Assembly: GCA_012861695.1 (NCBI GenBank)
Contig: JAAOOA010000006.1
Location: 10,687,379 to 10,751,378, forward strand
From: Trematomus loennbergii
Taxonomy: Eukaryota; Chordata; Actinopteri; Perciformes; Nototheniidae
Direction of reading: 5' to 3'
Length of the DNA: 64,000 bases
Part shown: in pieces, positions 52,154 through 64,000 of the stretch
Layout: every line of letters begins with the position of its first letter
Numbering within the stretch: the stretch's first letter is position 1
Program-made: the position numbers and the translations under genes
The notes under the pieces: model-generated
Seen by the model: only the letters and a program-made list of their open reading frames with translations
Told to the model about the DNA's origin: nothing
Databases searched by the model: none

Positions 52154-52258
52154 CCTGCTTGGTTGTCAGAGTCCTTGGTAAACTATAGGCTACAGCCTAG
52201 TTCTCCACACCACAGAAAGAGCACAAAAAAGCCGACCAGGATCAGTCTCTCTCGGGAA
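52141..52258 (-). CDS. pax6: pax6 exon 2: 5' UTR end and first four codons (MPQK)
   Basis: TGACAACCAAGCAGGATGCCCCAAAAAG is followed by gtgaga. The ATG at 52153-52151 opens MPQK and the exon ends in phase 1 at 52141. The same TGACAACC...GGATGCC context occurs in human exon 2, where it is untranslated. The 5' boundary at 52258, after a CCTCTTCTAAAG acceptor, is a best guess. Confidence 0.7.
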
Positions 52259-52530
52259 CTTTAGAAGAGGAAAAATTAGTTTCCAGTGGTCTTCGGCGGA
52301 GACGGAGGGGATATCCCTGCGAAGGGGACAGAGATTGACAGTGAACTCAGATGTCAGGACGCACGGAGTTTGGCGAGGATGTGCGCTGGCGTGTGAGAGA
52401 GCGAATGAGAGAGTCGGAAAGAGAGAGAGTGGGGAAGAGAACGAGAGAGAGGTGGGGGGGGGGCGGAGGGAAGGAGGGAGGGAGAGTGGTGGTGATGGTA
52501 GAAGGAGGTGGGGTAAGAGAATGAACACAC

Positions 52531-52700
52531 CTATGCTGATTGGTGATGGAACAAGTGTATTAATGTATGTGTTCCTGGTCTGCTGTGTGCGCCTCGCCTC
52601 GCCTCCCTCCGCTGCTCTTCACTGGCCCATTAGCGCGACCCGACCTCTGTCATCATCCCCCATATAAACACTTCCCCCTGCACCATAGCAAAAGCGGGAA
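52531..52700 (-). other. pax6: pax6 noncoding exon 1 (P1 transcript)
   Basis: On the - strand this reads GGGGGATGATGACAGAGGTC, GCTAATGGGCCAGTGA and CATCACCAATCAGCATAG/gtgtgt, closely matching what I recall of human PAX6 exon 1. The 3' end at 52531 is a clear donor; the 5' end is not determined. Confidence 0.7.
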
Positions 52701-52900
52701 ACGGGGCCGAGCCACAGCGAGAGAGAAAAGAGAGAGAGTCTTCGCATCCCACTAATCAGCCCACGCATGCAAATACCCTGCGCTCACTTGCTGAATATTG
52801 CCCTATTGCAAAGCAACTGCCTCGGAAATGCCCATTGGTTGGAAGGCTCTATTCTTCCAGGCTGAATTGGGTCTGCACTGGGAATCTGAGGCATGTTCAT
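52600..52900 (-). promoter_or_regulatory. pax6: pax6 P1 promoter region
   Basis: Contains GTTTATATGGG (TATA-like, 52663-52673), GTGGCTCGGCCCCG, GGGCTGATTAGTGGG, an octamer-like GTATTTGCATGC and CCAATGGG/ATTGG words. GATTAGTGGG and GTGGCTCGGCC resemble the human PAX6 P1 start region from memory. Activity is inferred. Confidence 0.6.
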
Positions 52901-55900
52901 CAGCTCCAACCTGAGGCTAACTAGTGCTGCAGTGAAACGGGAAGTAGCACAGCAGCAGCAGCACGTGAACCAAGGCGCTCATAACACTGCATAACATTTA
53001 CAAAGAGCTGCAGCGTGTTTTGTAACGAAACAAGGCACTGTTCTGCAGATGTGGATTAAAACAGGATATTATATCGTTATGTTGAAAAGTTTGGAGACAT
53101 TTTGGAAAGTGTCCAACCCTGGTTTCTTTGTGGTTCCTGCGTCCATGTGTGTTCTCAGTATGATTGACATATAACTATTTACAATTTTTTACATAACTTA
53201 CACCAGAGTTGCTCACTTTGTGAAACACTTCAATTTAAATCAGTTTAGCGCAGGAATTAACTCTATGCTCGAACATAGGATTTCGCAGCCCCAAAAGTAA
53301 AACTGCATTGAAAGTGCAGCTAAGTTGTGGAAAGTTATTTTTTAAGATCCTATGGGAGAATATTTACTTTAAAAATATTTTACATTTCCATGTGGCACTG
53401 CCCTCCCTCACTAAAAAAAATAAATGCCCACCACGTGCTTTTGTTGATTCTTTTGGGTATCACCTTCCACTGAATAGCCTCACCCCTCCTGTCAACAAGG
53501 ACACCATGCGTAAAGAGCGCAGCCTTTATGCATGCTCCGGTGCTTTTTATGGACACATTTGCGAGGCACGGCGACGTCACTCCTGCGACCTGACAGCAAA
53601 TAGCACGCGTAAATAAAGTAAAGCAAATGACTGTGTAGCCATGGCCACACGCTCCCAAACTGCGCGGGTTGAATGACTGGCTATTAACGCACACCTCAAC
53701 GCACCCAAAAGCAACCCCTCTGCGCCCGTGTTTGAGCATACACCCCGAGCTTTGGGCAGCACCAGTCTTAGCTCTGAGGAGCCCCGTTGCTCACTCCAAA
53801 AGGAGGAAAACCGAAGGGAAGAGAATGAGGGTTGTATGGATGTGGAAGCCAAACTATAGCAGAAAAGGGGGTGCATGAAAGGGCAAAGAGAGAGAGGGGG
53901 GAGAGGGACAGGCATAAGCAGGGGGAGGGGAGAGAAATTGCTTCTTTTTTTGGATGGGAGGCCATGAAATGAAGTCATAGAGGCCTACACTTGACTTTCT
54001 TTGACATGTGAAAAAGTAGGAGAAGTCAGAGCTCATCAATAAAACACTTCGGAGGTGAAAGAGGGCTCCCTAACAACCATCGCATTCCTGACTATGGGTT
54101 CAATGAGTAGACAAACGACACTGCCAGAGAGAGAGAGGGTGAGAGTCAGAGAGGGAGAGGGAGGGAGGAGGAAGGGAGAGAGAGAGAGAGAGGGACTGCC
54201 CGGCTTGAATGGGGCCCTCAGTGGGCCGGCGAGATAATGAGCTGAGAGGACCGGCTCAAACTGTCACCGAGGGTCCCGCGGTGAGGAACAACACTTTGGC
54301 CAATACTCCTTCATCAAACAACCCGTAAACTAAACGAGCACATTCATCTGTTTCTCCTTGCTGCATTGTTTCTACTCACTTAGACTGGTGGCTCAGCCTA
54401 TAGGCCTACCGTGAATGGCCGCAGCTTATATCAGCTAAGGGGGGGTTCCCAAACATTTTCACGTCAAGGACCCCCCTATTAGACATGCATTAGACCACAA
54501 ACACCCCCCCTAGTAACCCCATCCGATAGGAGTTTGTGCAATGAGGGGACCTTGTGTTGGTTATGATTTACAGTCTATCTGAATGACGGGACACGCTGAA
54601 GGTGGAGCTAAACTTCCGAACAGACATTACTATGAGATTTACTTTTTGTCTAGTTGTTTAACGGAGGGAAATTATTTTCTGGTGAGAGAATTTAATTAAA
54701 GTTACAGACATAGTGTAATACTAAAAAAACATAGTTGATTGGACGATCTCCTGCTCTGTTTACCAAACTTTGCATCCTCCAGTTGGCTGTTGCATCAGAG
54801 CTGTGGCATCTAAACCTCAGCCATGTTTTACTTGTATTATTTTTTTCGGATTTGGACACTTAAGGTGTGCTCAATTTTGTAACACGAAGCTGATAAACAT
54901 ATAGCATATCGTCCAATTAAATGTTAATATGTGGTCTCGAATGGACAAAAAAAAAAAAACTGTCTCCATGCCTGTTTTTAAGATAATTGTGGTTATAGCC
55001 TACCTTTGTAGTGCAAATGTTATTGCCACTCACTTGTCAGACTGCAGCTGTCAAAAATTCACACCACTAACTTGCCCTCGCTGAAAAGACAGATACCCCG
55101 ATGAGTGTGTCAAGTAGTTTTCTTTGGAAACAATACCTCCAGTAGGTTATTGATTTCTTTGGTTAAGCTGTAAATCCGCTCCAAGAGCTAATTCGTTGTC
55201 TGCACTCTCGAGAGATTTCGTATTTGTTTCCTTCACATCCTTCACTCGCATGTCAAGTAAGCCTTAACTTTATCAGAAAATAAAATGCAAAATATGTTTC
55301 CTATATATTGTTTTACTGTTTTGTAAGGTAGTCTAGATTTCTGTGTTAGTCTGTAAAAAACGGGTTAGGATGATGTGGGGAAAGCAATTAGCCCAATTCG
55401 GATTAGCAGCAACTAATGCCACAGGCCTTGAAAAGAAAGCCTAATCTGGTCGCTATTTTCCCCCCAGGGCAATTTGGTATTTGTACCCATCTAGGAACTT
55501 TTAAATGCAAAAAAAAGAAAAGGATGAAAGAAAGAAGACAGAAGGGGAGGGAGATGCAGTGAAAAACAGTGACATTGTTTTTGGACAGGGAGAGGGATGT
55601 AGTGCAGGGTAAACCCCCTAATGTAGTACTTATTTGGGATTACAGTTTCAGGGCTGATGCACATTTATACGAAATAAATTCATCACTGGTTGAAATGGTG
55701 CTTACAATCCGGTTAATTTTTGAGGAAAAACTGTTTTTTGTTTTTTTATTCTTGAATGCTTGTTTGCCTTTGTGATGATCTCCCATTGGAGGTCATAGTT
55801 CACTCACCTTTTATAAAGCAGGACATCTGGGGAGGTCTATTAGAAAATGTTACAAGATTGTTACAAGCTTGTTTATAGTAAATAAAGGTGGCTGAGCTGA

Positions 55901-57998
55901 TTCCTTCTGATTCAAGGAGATTTTTAAGAAAAAAGTAAAGGGGTTACTTATTATTTTTGGAAGAATACATCAAATATATATATTTTAGTTTCAGGACAGC
56001 GCTGCTTGCATATTATAAACCCTGTGTAACTGTTATTACTTCCAACAAATCTCATCTCTACCTGCTGCCTAATTAAAATGGCACAAGCCTACCATTGTAT
56101 TACACCTGCTGCATGCACTATTGAGCAAATAATCAAATTCAAAATTATAAAATGTATCATAATTTTTGTTTCACTATTGATAATTATTGATGATAACAAT
56201 AACAATTATGAGATGGCATTTTTTATTTCCATTAAATTAAACACAATTAATTTGTTGGCAGCACTATAATGGACTATATTTGAGCCAAGAAAGAAATGTG
56301 TATTAAAAAGTATTTTTAAAATAATTGATAATAAGAGTAATTTCCAACTGATGTTTATTGTTTGTTTCCAATTATCACTACAAACGTCGATCTGAATTTG
56401 TAAATTGTATTCTTGATGAGTTGACCTGTCATTCATCAAACAGCCTCGGACTGTCAGATTTATTCTCGCTAAAGAGATTCATGAGGACATCTCTGGTTTA
56501 TTTGCATATATTATTTGCACTTTAACAATGAGCAATTCTGTTTATATCAACCATAATTAAATAAACGACTTTTGCGCAGTTCTTTCATTAATCTGCTCTT
56601 TTTTTTTTTTACAAGCATGCTGCACATGGACCGCGTCCCGGAAGACATCAATCTATTAATGCTGACTTATTTCTCAGCACACTAAGCAAATATATATGCC
56701 AAAATACCTCCATCAGGTAAAAAAAGTAAAAAAAATACTTGAAGATGTTACTTATTTTGTAAACAAGAGTTTTCGCATGTTTCAGTACAATAAAGATGGC
56801 AACACATGTAATTGTATTAAATGAATTAGGGTTTATCCTCCATTGTTGCAAACGTATATTTTGTGTATTTACCTAATTATTTGTGCAAGTTTATGAGGAC
56901 AAAAAGGCCAGGATTGAGGATTTCTTGTGCAGCCTGCTGAAGGTGTAACCACAGTCCACAGAAGCCCTCTCCTGGCAAAAGGCTGAAGGCTGGGATAAAC
57001 ACCGGGCTAATGGTGTCACAGCGCTGCTCGCAAGCGTGACAAAAAGAAACACTGGACCCAAACATACAAGAGCCTGGACCGAGACATCCAGTGTCCCAGC
57101 TACTGTTTGGAAATTAGATAGTATTTTTATACATTACGTTATGAATAAAATTCAAAAAATATATATATATATGGGAAGGACATCTCATTAAAGATGGAAA
57201 TAAAATAGAAAACAAATAAAACCCCACATCAATACAGGTATAAACACAAGGCACAGATCAATAAACAAATATTGTTTTAATCTGAAACCGCTCACGTTCT
57301 TTCCCTGCATTGTTGTTTTATTTTGTTTTACTTTTTGGAAAAATTATGCAAAAAAAAAAAGGAAGTAAGTTAAAACACGACCAATAATAATAATAATAAT
57401 ACTCATGAAGTTTTTCTCAAAAAAATGCACATGGCTCGCATCTCAAATAAATAGGTGCAGACAGCTCACATAATGAAATATTCCGTTGATGGACAGCGTC
57501 ATTTGCACGGTGCTGATGGATCGAGCAGAGCTGAATAGATCCCCATACACTTTCAATTTACTGTACAGGTCGAAGCCTTTAATTTCCACCCTGCGTAAAG
57601 CTCACAATAATAGGCGCTTTTTAACGGAGGGACGTGCGCTTAATTCCTCATTGAAGATCGCTAATTACACGCTAGCTACGTGTGTGATAGATGACAACAG
57701 AAACAAAGTCAGATGCTATGTTCAACTTTATGTGGGTGTACACCTCCTGTGGGCTACACTGAGCAACATGCAAGGAGTAAACCCATAATTGTACCTAATT
57801 TTGCCAATGCATCATGCTTTTAATTAATCAACCTGCAGGCAAGTATCAGATTTAAATGTTCTTTGCACCCAAGTTTGGGAGATCGGGAGAAGTGCACACA
57901 TTTTCAATGTTTTAGTGTTTTCAAAGAAAGAAAAAAAAGAAAAGTATCAGAGAATTAAACATGTAAAAGAAGTTAGAATATAGTCAGTCCAAACTCAC
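52701..57998 (-). other. Region between pax6 exon 0 and exon 1
   Basis: 5.3 kb. Holds the P1 upstream sequence, GA-rich simple DNA at 54120-54195, a possible hAT fragment at 54436, and enhancer-like stretches at 56400-56620 (CTGTCAG, TTTGCATATA, TTAACAATGAGC) and 57480-57700 (CTTAATTCC, GCTAATTACACGC). No supported gene. Confidence 0.5.
54436..54545. mobile_element. Possible hAT-like repeat fragment
   Basis: GGGGGGGTTCCCAAACATTTTC followed by CAAGGACCCCCC resembles the terminal sequence of common fish and vertebrate hAT elements. No second end or target duplication was identified. It lies between pax6 exon 0 and exon 1. Confidence 0.3.
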
Positions 57999-58170
57999 CG
58001 GTTGAAAGGCAGCAGCTGAGTCTGACCGGTATCCTGAGCGTATTTAGTCGCTTCTTCCCTCCCCGGATCTCTCCTCCGTGTCACAGCGACAGAAACTTAT
58101 AGGTCCCGATTAAAATCTATCTACCTTTGGATCCGTCGTGGAGTTTAAATGTCAATGAGAGTGGGAAAAA
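57999..58170 (-). other. pax6: pax6 noncoding exon 0 (P0 transcript)
   Basis: On the - strand TCATTGACATTTAAACTCC (58159-58141) matches the start of the human P0 5' UTR as I recall it. The exon ends CTTTCAACCG/gtgagt at 57999. The 5' end near 58170 is inferred. Its splice partner (exon 1 or 2) cannot be decided by reading alone. Confidence 0.65.
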
Positions 58171-58260
58171 AAATCTGCGGCTCTTACTAGCAACTTTCCC
58201 TTCAGCATCAGCCTCAAGTTGGCAGTGATTGGCTGGAGCGACGGGTCGACGTCATACCTC
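58140..58260 (-). promoter_or_regulatory. pax6: pax6 P0 promoter region
   Basis: Just upstream of exon 0 there is a CCAAT box (reverse of ATTGG, 58228-58232) about 60 nt before the inferred start, and a CRE-like CGACGTCA (58247-58254). The P0 promoter drives lens, cornea and pancreas expression in mammals. Confidence 0.55.
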
Positions 58261-61014
58261 GGACAGGACACAGAATGGGGAAGTGCACAAGGTAGCATAT
58301 ACATGTGGAGCTCACCGACCTGTTTACTGTCCCAGTGTGTGTGTGTACAGGGACTGACAGCTAACACCACACTCAACAGGGGCCATTCTTTTATTAAAAT
58401 TATCTTTTATTATCTGTATTACATTTTAAAATGATCTTATTTCATTTGAGACTGTCCCCTGTTTAAAGTAGCTATAATGTTAAGCAAAATACAAAATAAA
58501 ACTCTGTTTTCTCCAGGGATTTTAGAAATAAAAGTCTTACATTGAGATTTTCTCTGAGCTTGACATACAAATAAATGAGTAAAATACATACTCTATAGAA
58601 AACACATAAGATATAGACTTGGTGACTTAGTCCAGTATCGTTTTTATTTTGAGTAGTCTATATACAAAATATTGTACATATCATTTCAAATGCATGGAAA
58701 CTCAACTATCAACACAATGGATTTTGAAAGCTGCGTTAGACAGACGATGCTTTTAACAGTTTAACAGAAAGGGGTTGACTGACATTAGGAGTGTGAGACA
58801 TAAGCAGTTAAACATGCAGTTGTTGTTGTATTTTTAAATATGAGCATGCTCAGCGTGCAACAGGTGTGGTCAGAACAGGTGCAGGCAGGTCCTAATCAAT
58901 ACACCTGTGTAAATGCCTCTTACTGCTCCTTATGATGTGTGTGGGCAGTAGGCCGAGCATCATTTCCAAAGCTTTAGTATTAAAATGACAGAGCTATGTT
59001 GCAATAATTCTAATTAGTACTCATAAACATGAGTTACGTTGGAGACAATTGCACTGTTTCAGCCTGGCCTGAAAACGTTTTATTTCTACAGCCCTATAAA
59101 GTTGCCATAATGGGGCTTTGGCTTCCCTTTTACTAAGGCGGGCTAAAAGCCTCGAATCCTATTTCACAGCCTCTGATGTTTGTGTCAATTTGAACAAGAC
59201 GGTGAGTAAATGGGCAACCGCGCCGCCGCCTGTCTCTCAGGAAGAGACCGGGCAGCGCAGGTACGGGCCAGTCAGGACTGGCTGTGTTTGGGCCATTATT
59301 TGGAGGGACAGCCATTAAGAGGCCTTGATACTGTGCAACGCAGCAGGGTGCTCGACATCCGCGCTGGAAACAGCACGGCTTGGTCCCTGCTTATCAGGCT
59401 GTCAATAAAACGAGATGGGATACAGCGGTCGAGCCAGGTGCTCCCTTTCCCTTCCCACACAGCCCCGCTCTTCAGAAGCAGATCAGGCGTAAACGCAAAT
59501 CTGTCCAGCCGGTTTTCCCTCTGCCGTCACCACGCTGCTGCACAACGCCCCCCCCCCTCTCTCTCTCTTACACACACACTCACACTAAACCACACTGACA
59601 GTTGTTTCAGTTTTTTATGAATAAATGGAAACTACTTTGCAACTCAAATACTCATATTAATAAATATCAGCCTATATTTGCATGTAATCTCAATCGTCAT
59701 CGCTAATGCATATTTAGCAACCACATACATTTCAATAAAAGTTAGATATCTGACATTATTCACAGCGAGATATATCTATAGGATGTGAACAGGCAGAGAC
59801 AACATTTTTTTTTTACTTATGGGGAATATCCTAAAACTAAGGGAGTCCTGTGTGAGCTTTCCAGGAACATGCCAATCTCTTGCTCGCTCCAACTGATCAA
59901 ATTTGAAACAAATTGTGTAATGATCGACCTCCCCTCTCTAACCATGCAGAACATTATGCTGCCATAGCCTACGCCTCATGAGCTTATTGTTTACTGCCGC
60001 TGTTGCAGACAGAGACAAATGTCCAGGGGACCGACCACGTTACCAGAAAGCAGAGGGTGCATGCAGAGTTGATGCTGCGTTCAAAGGGGGCATTTCATCC
60101 ATCTAAATTAGGATTAATTGCAATGGAGACGAAGAGGTAAGTTTGATCTGAACTTCAAGTTTAAACTGACTGTGAAGAAGGCCCTGTACATTTGACTGAA
60201 CGTTTGTTAAATGCATAAAGCTTTGGGTTTTTACTGGTCTTTTAAAGTTTTAAGCGTCAAAAGAACCTTGACAGACTTGATATTAAAGTGAACCTATCAG
60301 TTAGTCAAACTGCAGCCTGATCTGGGGTGGATTGGTTAAATGTTGTCAGGCCTGTTCCTGCTGACTCTGCCACTCAAACAGCAGGCATGTAGTGTGCAGA
60401 TATATTTAAATTGGTCATCTGATATTTTCAATTCAAAATACTGTGTCCAAAGATAATATAGCCTAATTACCCCCACACATACAGTACACGCACACGCATG
60501 CACAGACACACACTCCTCGTCTCTCTCTCCCTCTCTCTCTCTCCCCCTGTGTGAAATGTTTTAATAAGCCCTACACGCTCTGTGTGCAGAGTTTGATTTG
60601 TTTTCTCTCCATGCTCCCCGGCCCTGGATCGAGACATTAGCCGAATTCCCCCGGGGTGATTGGATGCAATTTGTCCGGAGTAGACAGGCACGTCCTGGAT
60701 GTTAGGAATTCACTTTGGCTCAACGTGACAAGTCTGACTTCGATCTACAATTGCATCTGAAAGTGCAGCTAGCGGAAAGATCCCATGCCATTAAGTGTTC
60801 TTCTCCCCTTTTCTTTTTTCGTGCAAAAATAACAAGATCCTCCATTTGCTCACAAATATTCATAACAATCCTATTTGCGACACCTCTAATCTGCTACTGA
60901 GGCCTGTGTGGAGCACTAAATGCGGGCTGTGTCGGCAGTGGTGCATGGTCAGTCCTCCGAGTCAGAACAAACGAGGGGATATTATGCCCCAAATCTACGA
61001 CCCTTTAAATTAGA

Positions 61015-61330
61015 TTAAAGATTGACAGTGGGCAGGATCTAAAAAGAGAAACCCTAAGATTGACACCTGCCACGCAGACTTGCCTGTGATTGATTCTGAT
61101 GCTTCGTGCTGGCAACAATAATGCTGCTGTTTTGCGCAGGGCTGAGTAGGCGCATTTATCACTCGCTTGCCAGGAGTGGCTAAAGTCAGTGTCCGTGTCG
61201 CGCTGCGAGCTGACAGGGGAAAATGGGAGCTAACGAGGTTGTCAGATGTCCTGACAAGACAAATGAGAGCTCGTCACTCCCTGTGCTTTAATAACGTGTA
61301 ATGAAAACGTATTGCACCGTTCAAAATAAA
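61015..61330. promoter_or_regulatory. Candidate pax6 ectodermal (lens) enhancer
   Basis: Lies ~3 kb upstream of P0, the distance of the mammalian lens ectoderm enhancer. It carries several Meis/Prep-type TGACA cores (61023 TGACAG, 61061 TGACAC, 61211 TGACAG, 61239 TTGTCAG, 61252 TGACAA) and a SOX/POU-like AACAATAATGC (61114-61124). The mammalian enhancer is known to use Meis, Sox2 and Oct-1. Conservation not tested. Confidence 0.45.
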
Positions 61331-62639
61331 GTGTTACACATACCGGGGTCTGTCGGCGACGCAGTTAATTACGCACGGCGAGGTAAATTACGCATTAGCT
61401 AAAGGGTGTTGGCCTGGATTCAGCACCACCAAAGAGCATTGTATCTATATAAAAACTATAAGATTTGTAGTTTTGCAGATTATCTCGACCCTGGACTTGG
61501 TGATGTTACTTTAAACGGGCCATTTACACTGAAGTTAACGAACAAATAATTATTGCACAATTGACTCTCCAACATCTGGACAGTTTTCAACATTTGTGAA
61601 AAGGTCTGTTTTCAGAGCACATCTTTGCAACAGCTCGAAAAAATGTTTAGATGCAAAAACACCTATTACCTTTCACTTGGCCAATAGATAATAAATGTAA
61701 TATCTACCATATATCAGATGAATAGATGAGCATTCTTGATGGTGACTCTTTATCTTATCTCTGACTTTATCTTAGGTGACACAAAAGCTGAAAGAATAAA
61801 GTATTTACATTAAGAATAACATAATTTGTAGTGTCTTCTAAGCAGTGTAAAAAAACACTATTTTGTAACTTGCTCCAACATGTAAGCAGTACATTTGCCT
61901 CTCTTACTCATATCACTCCCTGCATTAATTCAAGGTCTGGAGTTCAAATCTAAATAAGACTATGAATGTAACAAAGCTTTGAGGATTTAATTTGCACTCG
62001 TAAAAGTTTATACGAAATGTAGCTCCAGTCACCCTCACCACCTCTGCTACTGTGATCTGGCTGAGTTTTGTGAATAACGTTGAGCACTGAGGTTGTGCAT
62101 TCTCCTGTGTAATTCATGGTGTGCGATATAGCCAACACACGGTATGGTAGTTATGGTCATGATACATAATCCCCAGGGCAGGGATGATCATGGGCTCTCA
62201 ACTAAACCCTTTAGCAGTGGTGTGGGCTGTATTAGAGACTCACTACCAGTTTTGTATTTAATCATATCTAGGCTATTTGTTATTTCTTTGATAATATCCT
62301 ATTAGGAACAGATGTTATGAGGACCCATGATGATCTGCTCTTACTTTCAATTTGCTTTGTGTTATTGCAGAATGGGTAACTCTGCATGTTTTTTTTAGGG
62401 TAAATAAATAAGCTTAGATAACGTTGCGTTAAAATAGGATGTGTAACTAAGCACCAAATTATGACACATATTCGAAGATTGAGTGACAAAAGTAACTTCT
62501 CGCCAAAGATTGTTTCCCCACAGCCTCGTTTACCCATAATGATTAATTAAAAATAATATAGGTGTTGTGTGTCAGCCTAAAAAGGGAGTATTCCGGACGT
62601 CTCTTCCACTAAATGATGGTAATAACTCATTACTTTGCA

Positions 62640-62900
62640 CAGAGCCTCACCTCCCCACGATTCAACAAGCATGGTGAGTGACAGGTGATGGGATGGCATT
62701 TGTAAAGATCTTATTTGGCCCCTGTTCCTTTCTTTCCTGATGGAGGGGGCGGCATGTGCGCATAAAAATACATAATTTCACTAATGCCATCACCTGGCCT
62801 CTGGCACTTTTCTGTGCAGGGTCGAAGAGGCCGGAGCACCTGCTGCAGGAGGAGCAGCGAGAGATGATCCGAGGAGGAGAGGTAATTATACTGTCGGCAC
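62640..62900. promoter_or_regulatory. Candidate pax6 pancreatic enhancer with Pbx-Meis composite site
   Basis: TGAGTGACAG at 62675-62684 fits the Pbx-Meis/Prep composite consensus, and the surrounding sequence (GGTGATGGGATGGCATTTG, CATAATTTCACTAATGCC) is non-repetitive. About 4.5 kb upstream of P0 and distal to the lens-enhancer candidate, the same order as in mammals. Inference. Confidence 0.38.
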
Positions 62901-64000
62901 CGCTGCACACACACTGAAGAACACAGCAACACAATTCATTCATAGGTCTAGAGAATATGTTTGCGCGTAACTGCAAAAGATAATGCTAAAATGTCCGGAT
63001 AAATGAGCATGTTATCCCTGAATTGCGCACAGGCCAGTGGAACCTTCTACAAAAAAGCCTATAGCTAGAGGGGAAACACAACATAAATCACCAAATGTGA
63101 CAAACTCAACGTAGATCTGTGTGATATGTATACATGGATGCAGCAGCAAAAGGCTGTAGTGAACTCACACAGATAACTGGGCTATGTAAAACAACATACA
63201 CCAAATCAGGCAATAACGACGACAAACCGTCTGGAAAATGGACGCACATAGTGCAGCAAGAAATCACTTCTTGTCCCCTCCCTCCTTCTCTGTGTCTGGA
63301 TGACAAATCCTATCCTGGAGTAAATATTTTGAGGATAATTGAACTGATTGTTATTTGCAAGTTTCTCTGTCTTGAATATAAAGGCGGCGGCGGCGTGCCT
63401 GCTCGCACTCGTAATGACTTTCAGACCATTGGCAAGATATATTCATAATGTGGCGAATCTTAAATCGCTAATATGAAATTCTGCGGGATATGTCAGTATG
63501 CATTATTAATTTGGCTTTTTGTGTTTTCCCCTCTGCAAATGTTTTTTTAACACTGAAAATATGACTTAGATGGAGATCCAGAGGCTCTCAAAGGACCTAA
63601 AAAAGCTCGTCGTTAAAATGTGACATAAACTGACCCCGTCACTGCTTTTAAGAAAGCTCACTAAAGGCTTCCAATCTCTGAAGGGAAGGGTTGTAAAAAA
63701 ATGTGCCAAACATAATGCAGACAAAAAGGAAAGCGAATATGTTTCTGGCTCATTCTGGAGGCACTTTGTTGTACCTTGAACATATAGATTATTGAGGATT
63801 TCTGTGAGAAAAATAAAGATAACTTTCGGGTCAGTGCTTCACTATTGATCTTATTCACTCCATCTCTTATAGGCCGGTTATTCAGCAGCACCCCGCTGTG
63901 GATACACACTACATTTCAGCCTATACAGTGTTAAGCCTGCGTACTGGAAACAGAAAGCCTCTGTATAGACCGAGAAACGTTTCTAAATCTAATCACAAAC

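Larger units (their letters stand above)
58261..64000. other. pax6 upstream flank
   Basis: 5.7 kb of upstream DNA without a supported gene on either strand. Apart from the two enhancer candidates, 60080-60130 (CTAAATTAGGATTAATTGC) is homeodomain-rich. CT and CA simple repeats occur at 59550-59590 and 60475-60545. Confidence 0.5.

Noticed and set aside
52190..52528. 112-residue ORF between pax6 exons 1 and 2
   Set aside because: Pro/Ser/Leu-rich product of CT-rich DNA spanning a likely intron; no family resemblance.
59118..59620. Overlapping ORFs upstream of P0
   Set aside because: No recognisable domain, overlapping frames on both strands and no splice context.

Overview
The window is vertebrate, almost certainly teleost fish, genomic DNA. 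Three coding exons of elp4 (Elongator subunit 4) lie on the + strand and a complete pax6 gene lies on the - strand, tail to tail, which is the conserved vertebrate ELP4-PAX6 arrangement. Fish origin is suggested by the Pax6 N-terminal extension starting MPQKEYH, by fish-type non-autonomous DNA transposons, and by compact introns. The fish Pax6 recalled from memory that it most resembles is the 'b' duplicate (EYHxQAxWESG extension, divergent C-terminal third), but the a/b assignment is tentative. No bacterial-type operon, CRISPR array, rRNA or tRNA was seen. LAYOUT: 1-857 is an elp4 intron; 858-966 and 4204-4310 are elp4 exons matching human exons 8 and 9; 4311-33310 is a 29-kb final elp4 intron; 33311-33439 is the last elp4 exon with stop, followed by a short 3' UTR with AATAAA near 33633 and 33669. 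About 3.9 kb of intergenic DNA follows. The pax6 3' UTR runs from about 38625 down to about 37615. Pax6 coding exons run on the - strand from 52153 (ATG of MPQK) to 38626 (TAG), with all paired-domain and homeodomain exons intact. Two 5' noncoding exons mark the P1 promoter (exon 1 ending at 52531) and the P0 promoter (exon 0 ending at 57999). From 58.2 kb to 64 kb is upstream flank with candidate ectodermal/lens and pancreatic enhancers. HOW THE PARTS WORK TOGETHER: in vertebrates the last introns of ELP4 carry long-range PAX6 enhancers (the downstream regulatory region), so most of the gene-poor left half is probably pax6 regulatory DNA hosted in elp4. Several blocks rich in homeodomain, SOX/POU or Meis-type motifs are listed as candidates only; conservation could not be tested here. 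MAIN ODDITIES: (1) pax6 exon 11 is one base short in a C run, shifting the frame and giving a stop in exon 12; a tandem acceptor 5 nt inside exon 12 would restore the frame. (2) The alternative exon 5a is present but only 36 nt (THDEVQVLDSEK), two codons shorter than the usual 42 nt. (3) A 492-bp hAT-type element with a perfect 8-bp target duplication sits in pax6 intron 10, 71 bp from exon 10. (4) The polypyrimidine region of the last elp4 intron contains an uninterrupted (CT)45 microsatellite. (5) The pax6 3' UTR ends with two closely spaced miR-7 seed matches just before its AATAAA. (6) Two transposons with TTA/TAA duplications, one with a perfect 22-bp hairpin, and a 53-bp LINE-tail insertion with 13-bp duplications lie in elp4 introns.
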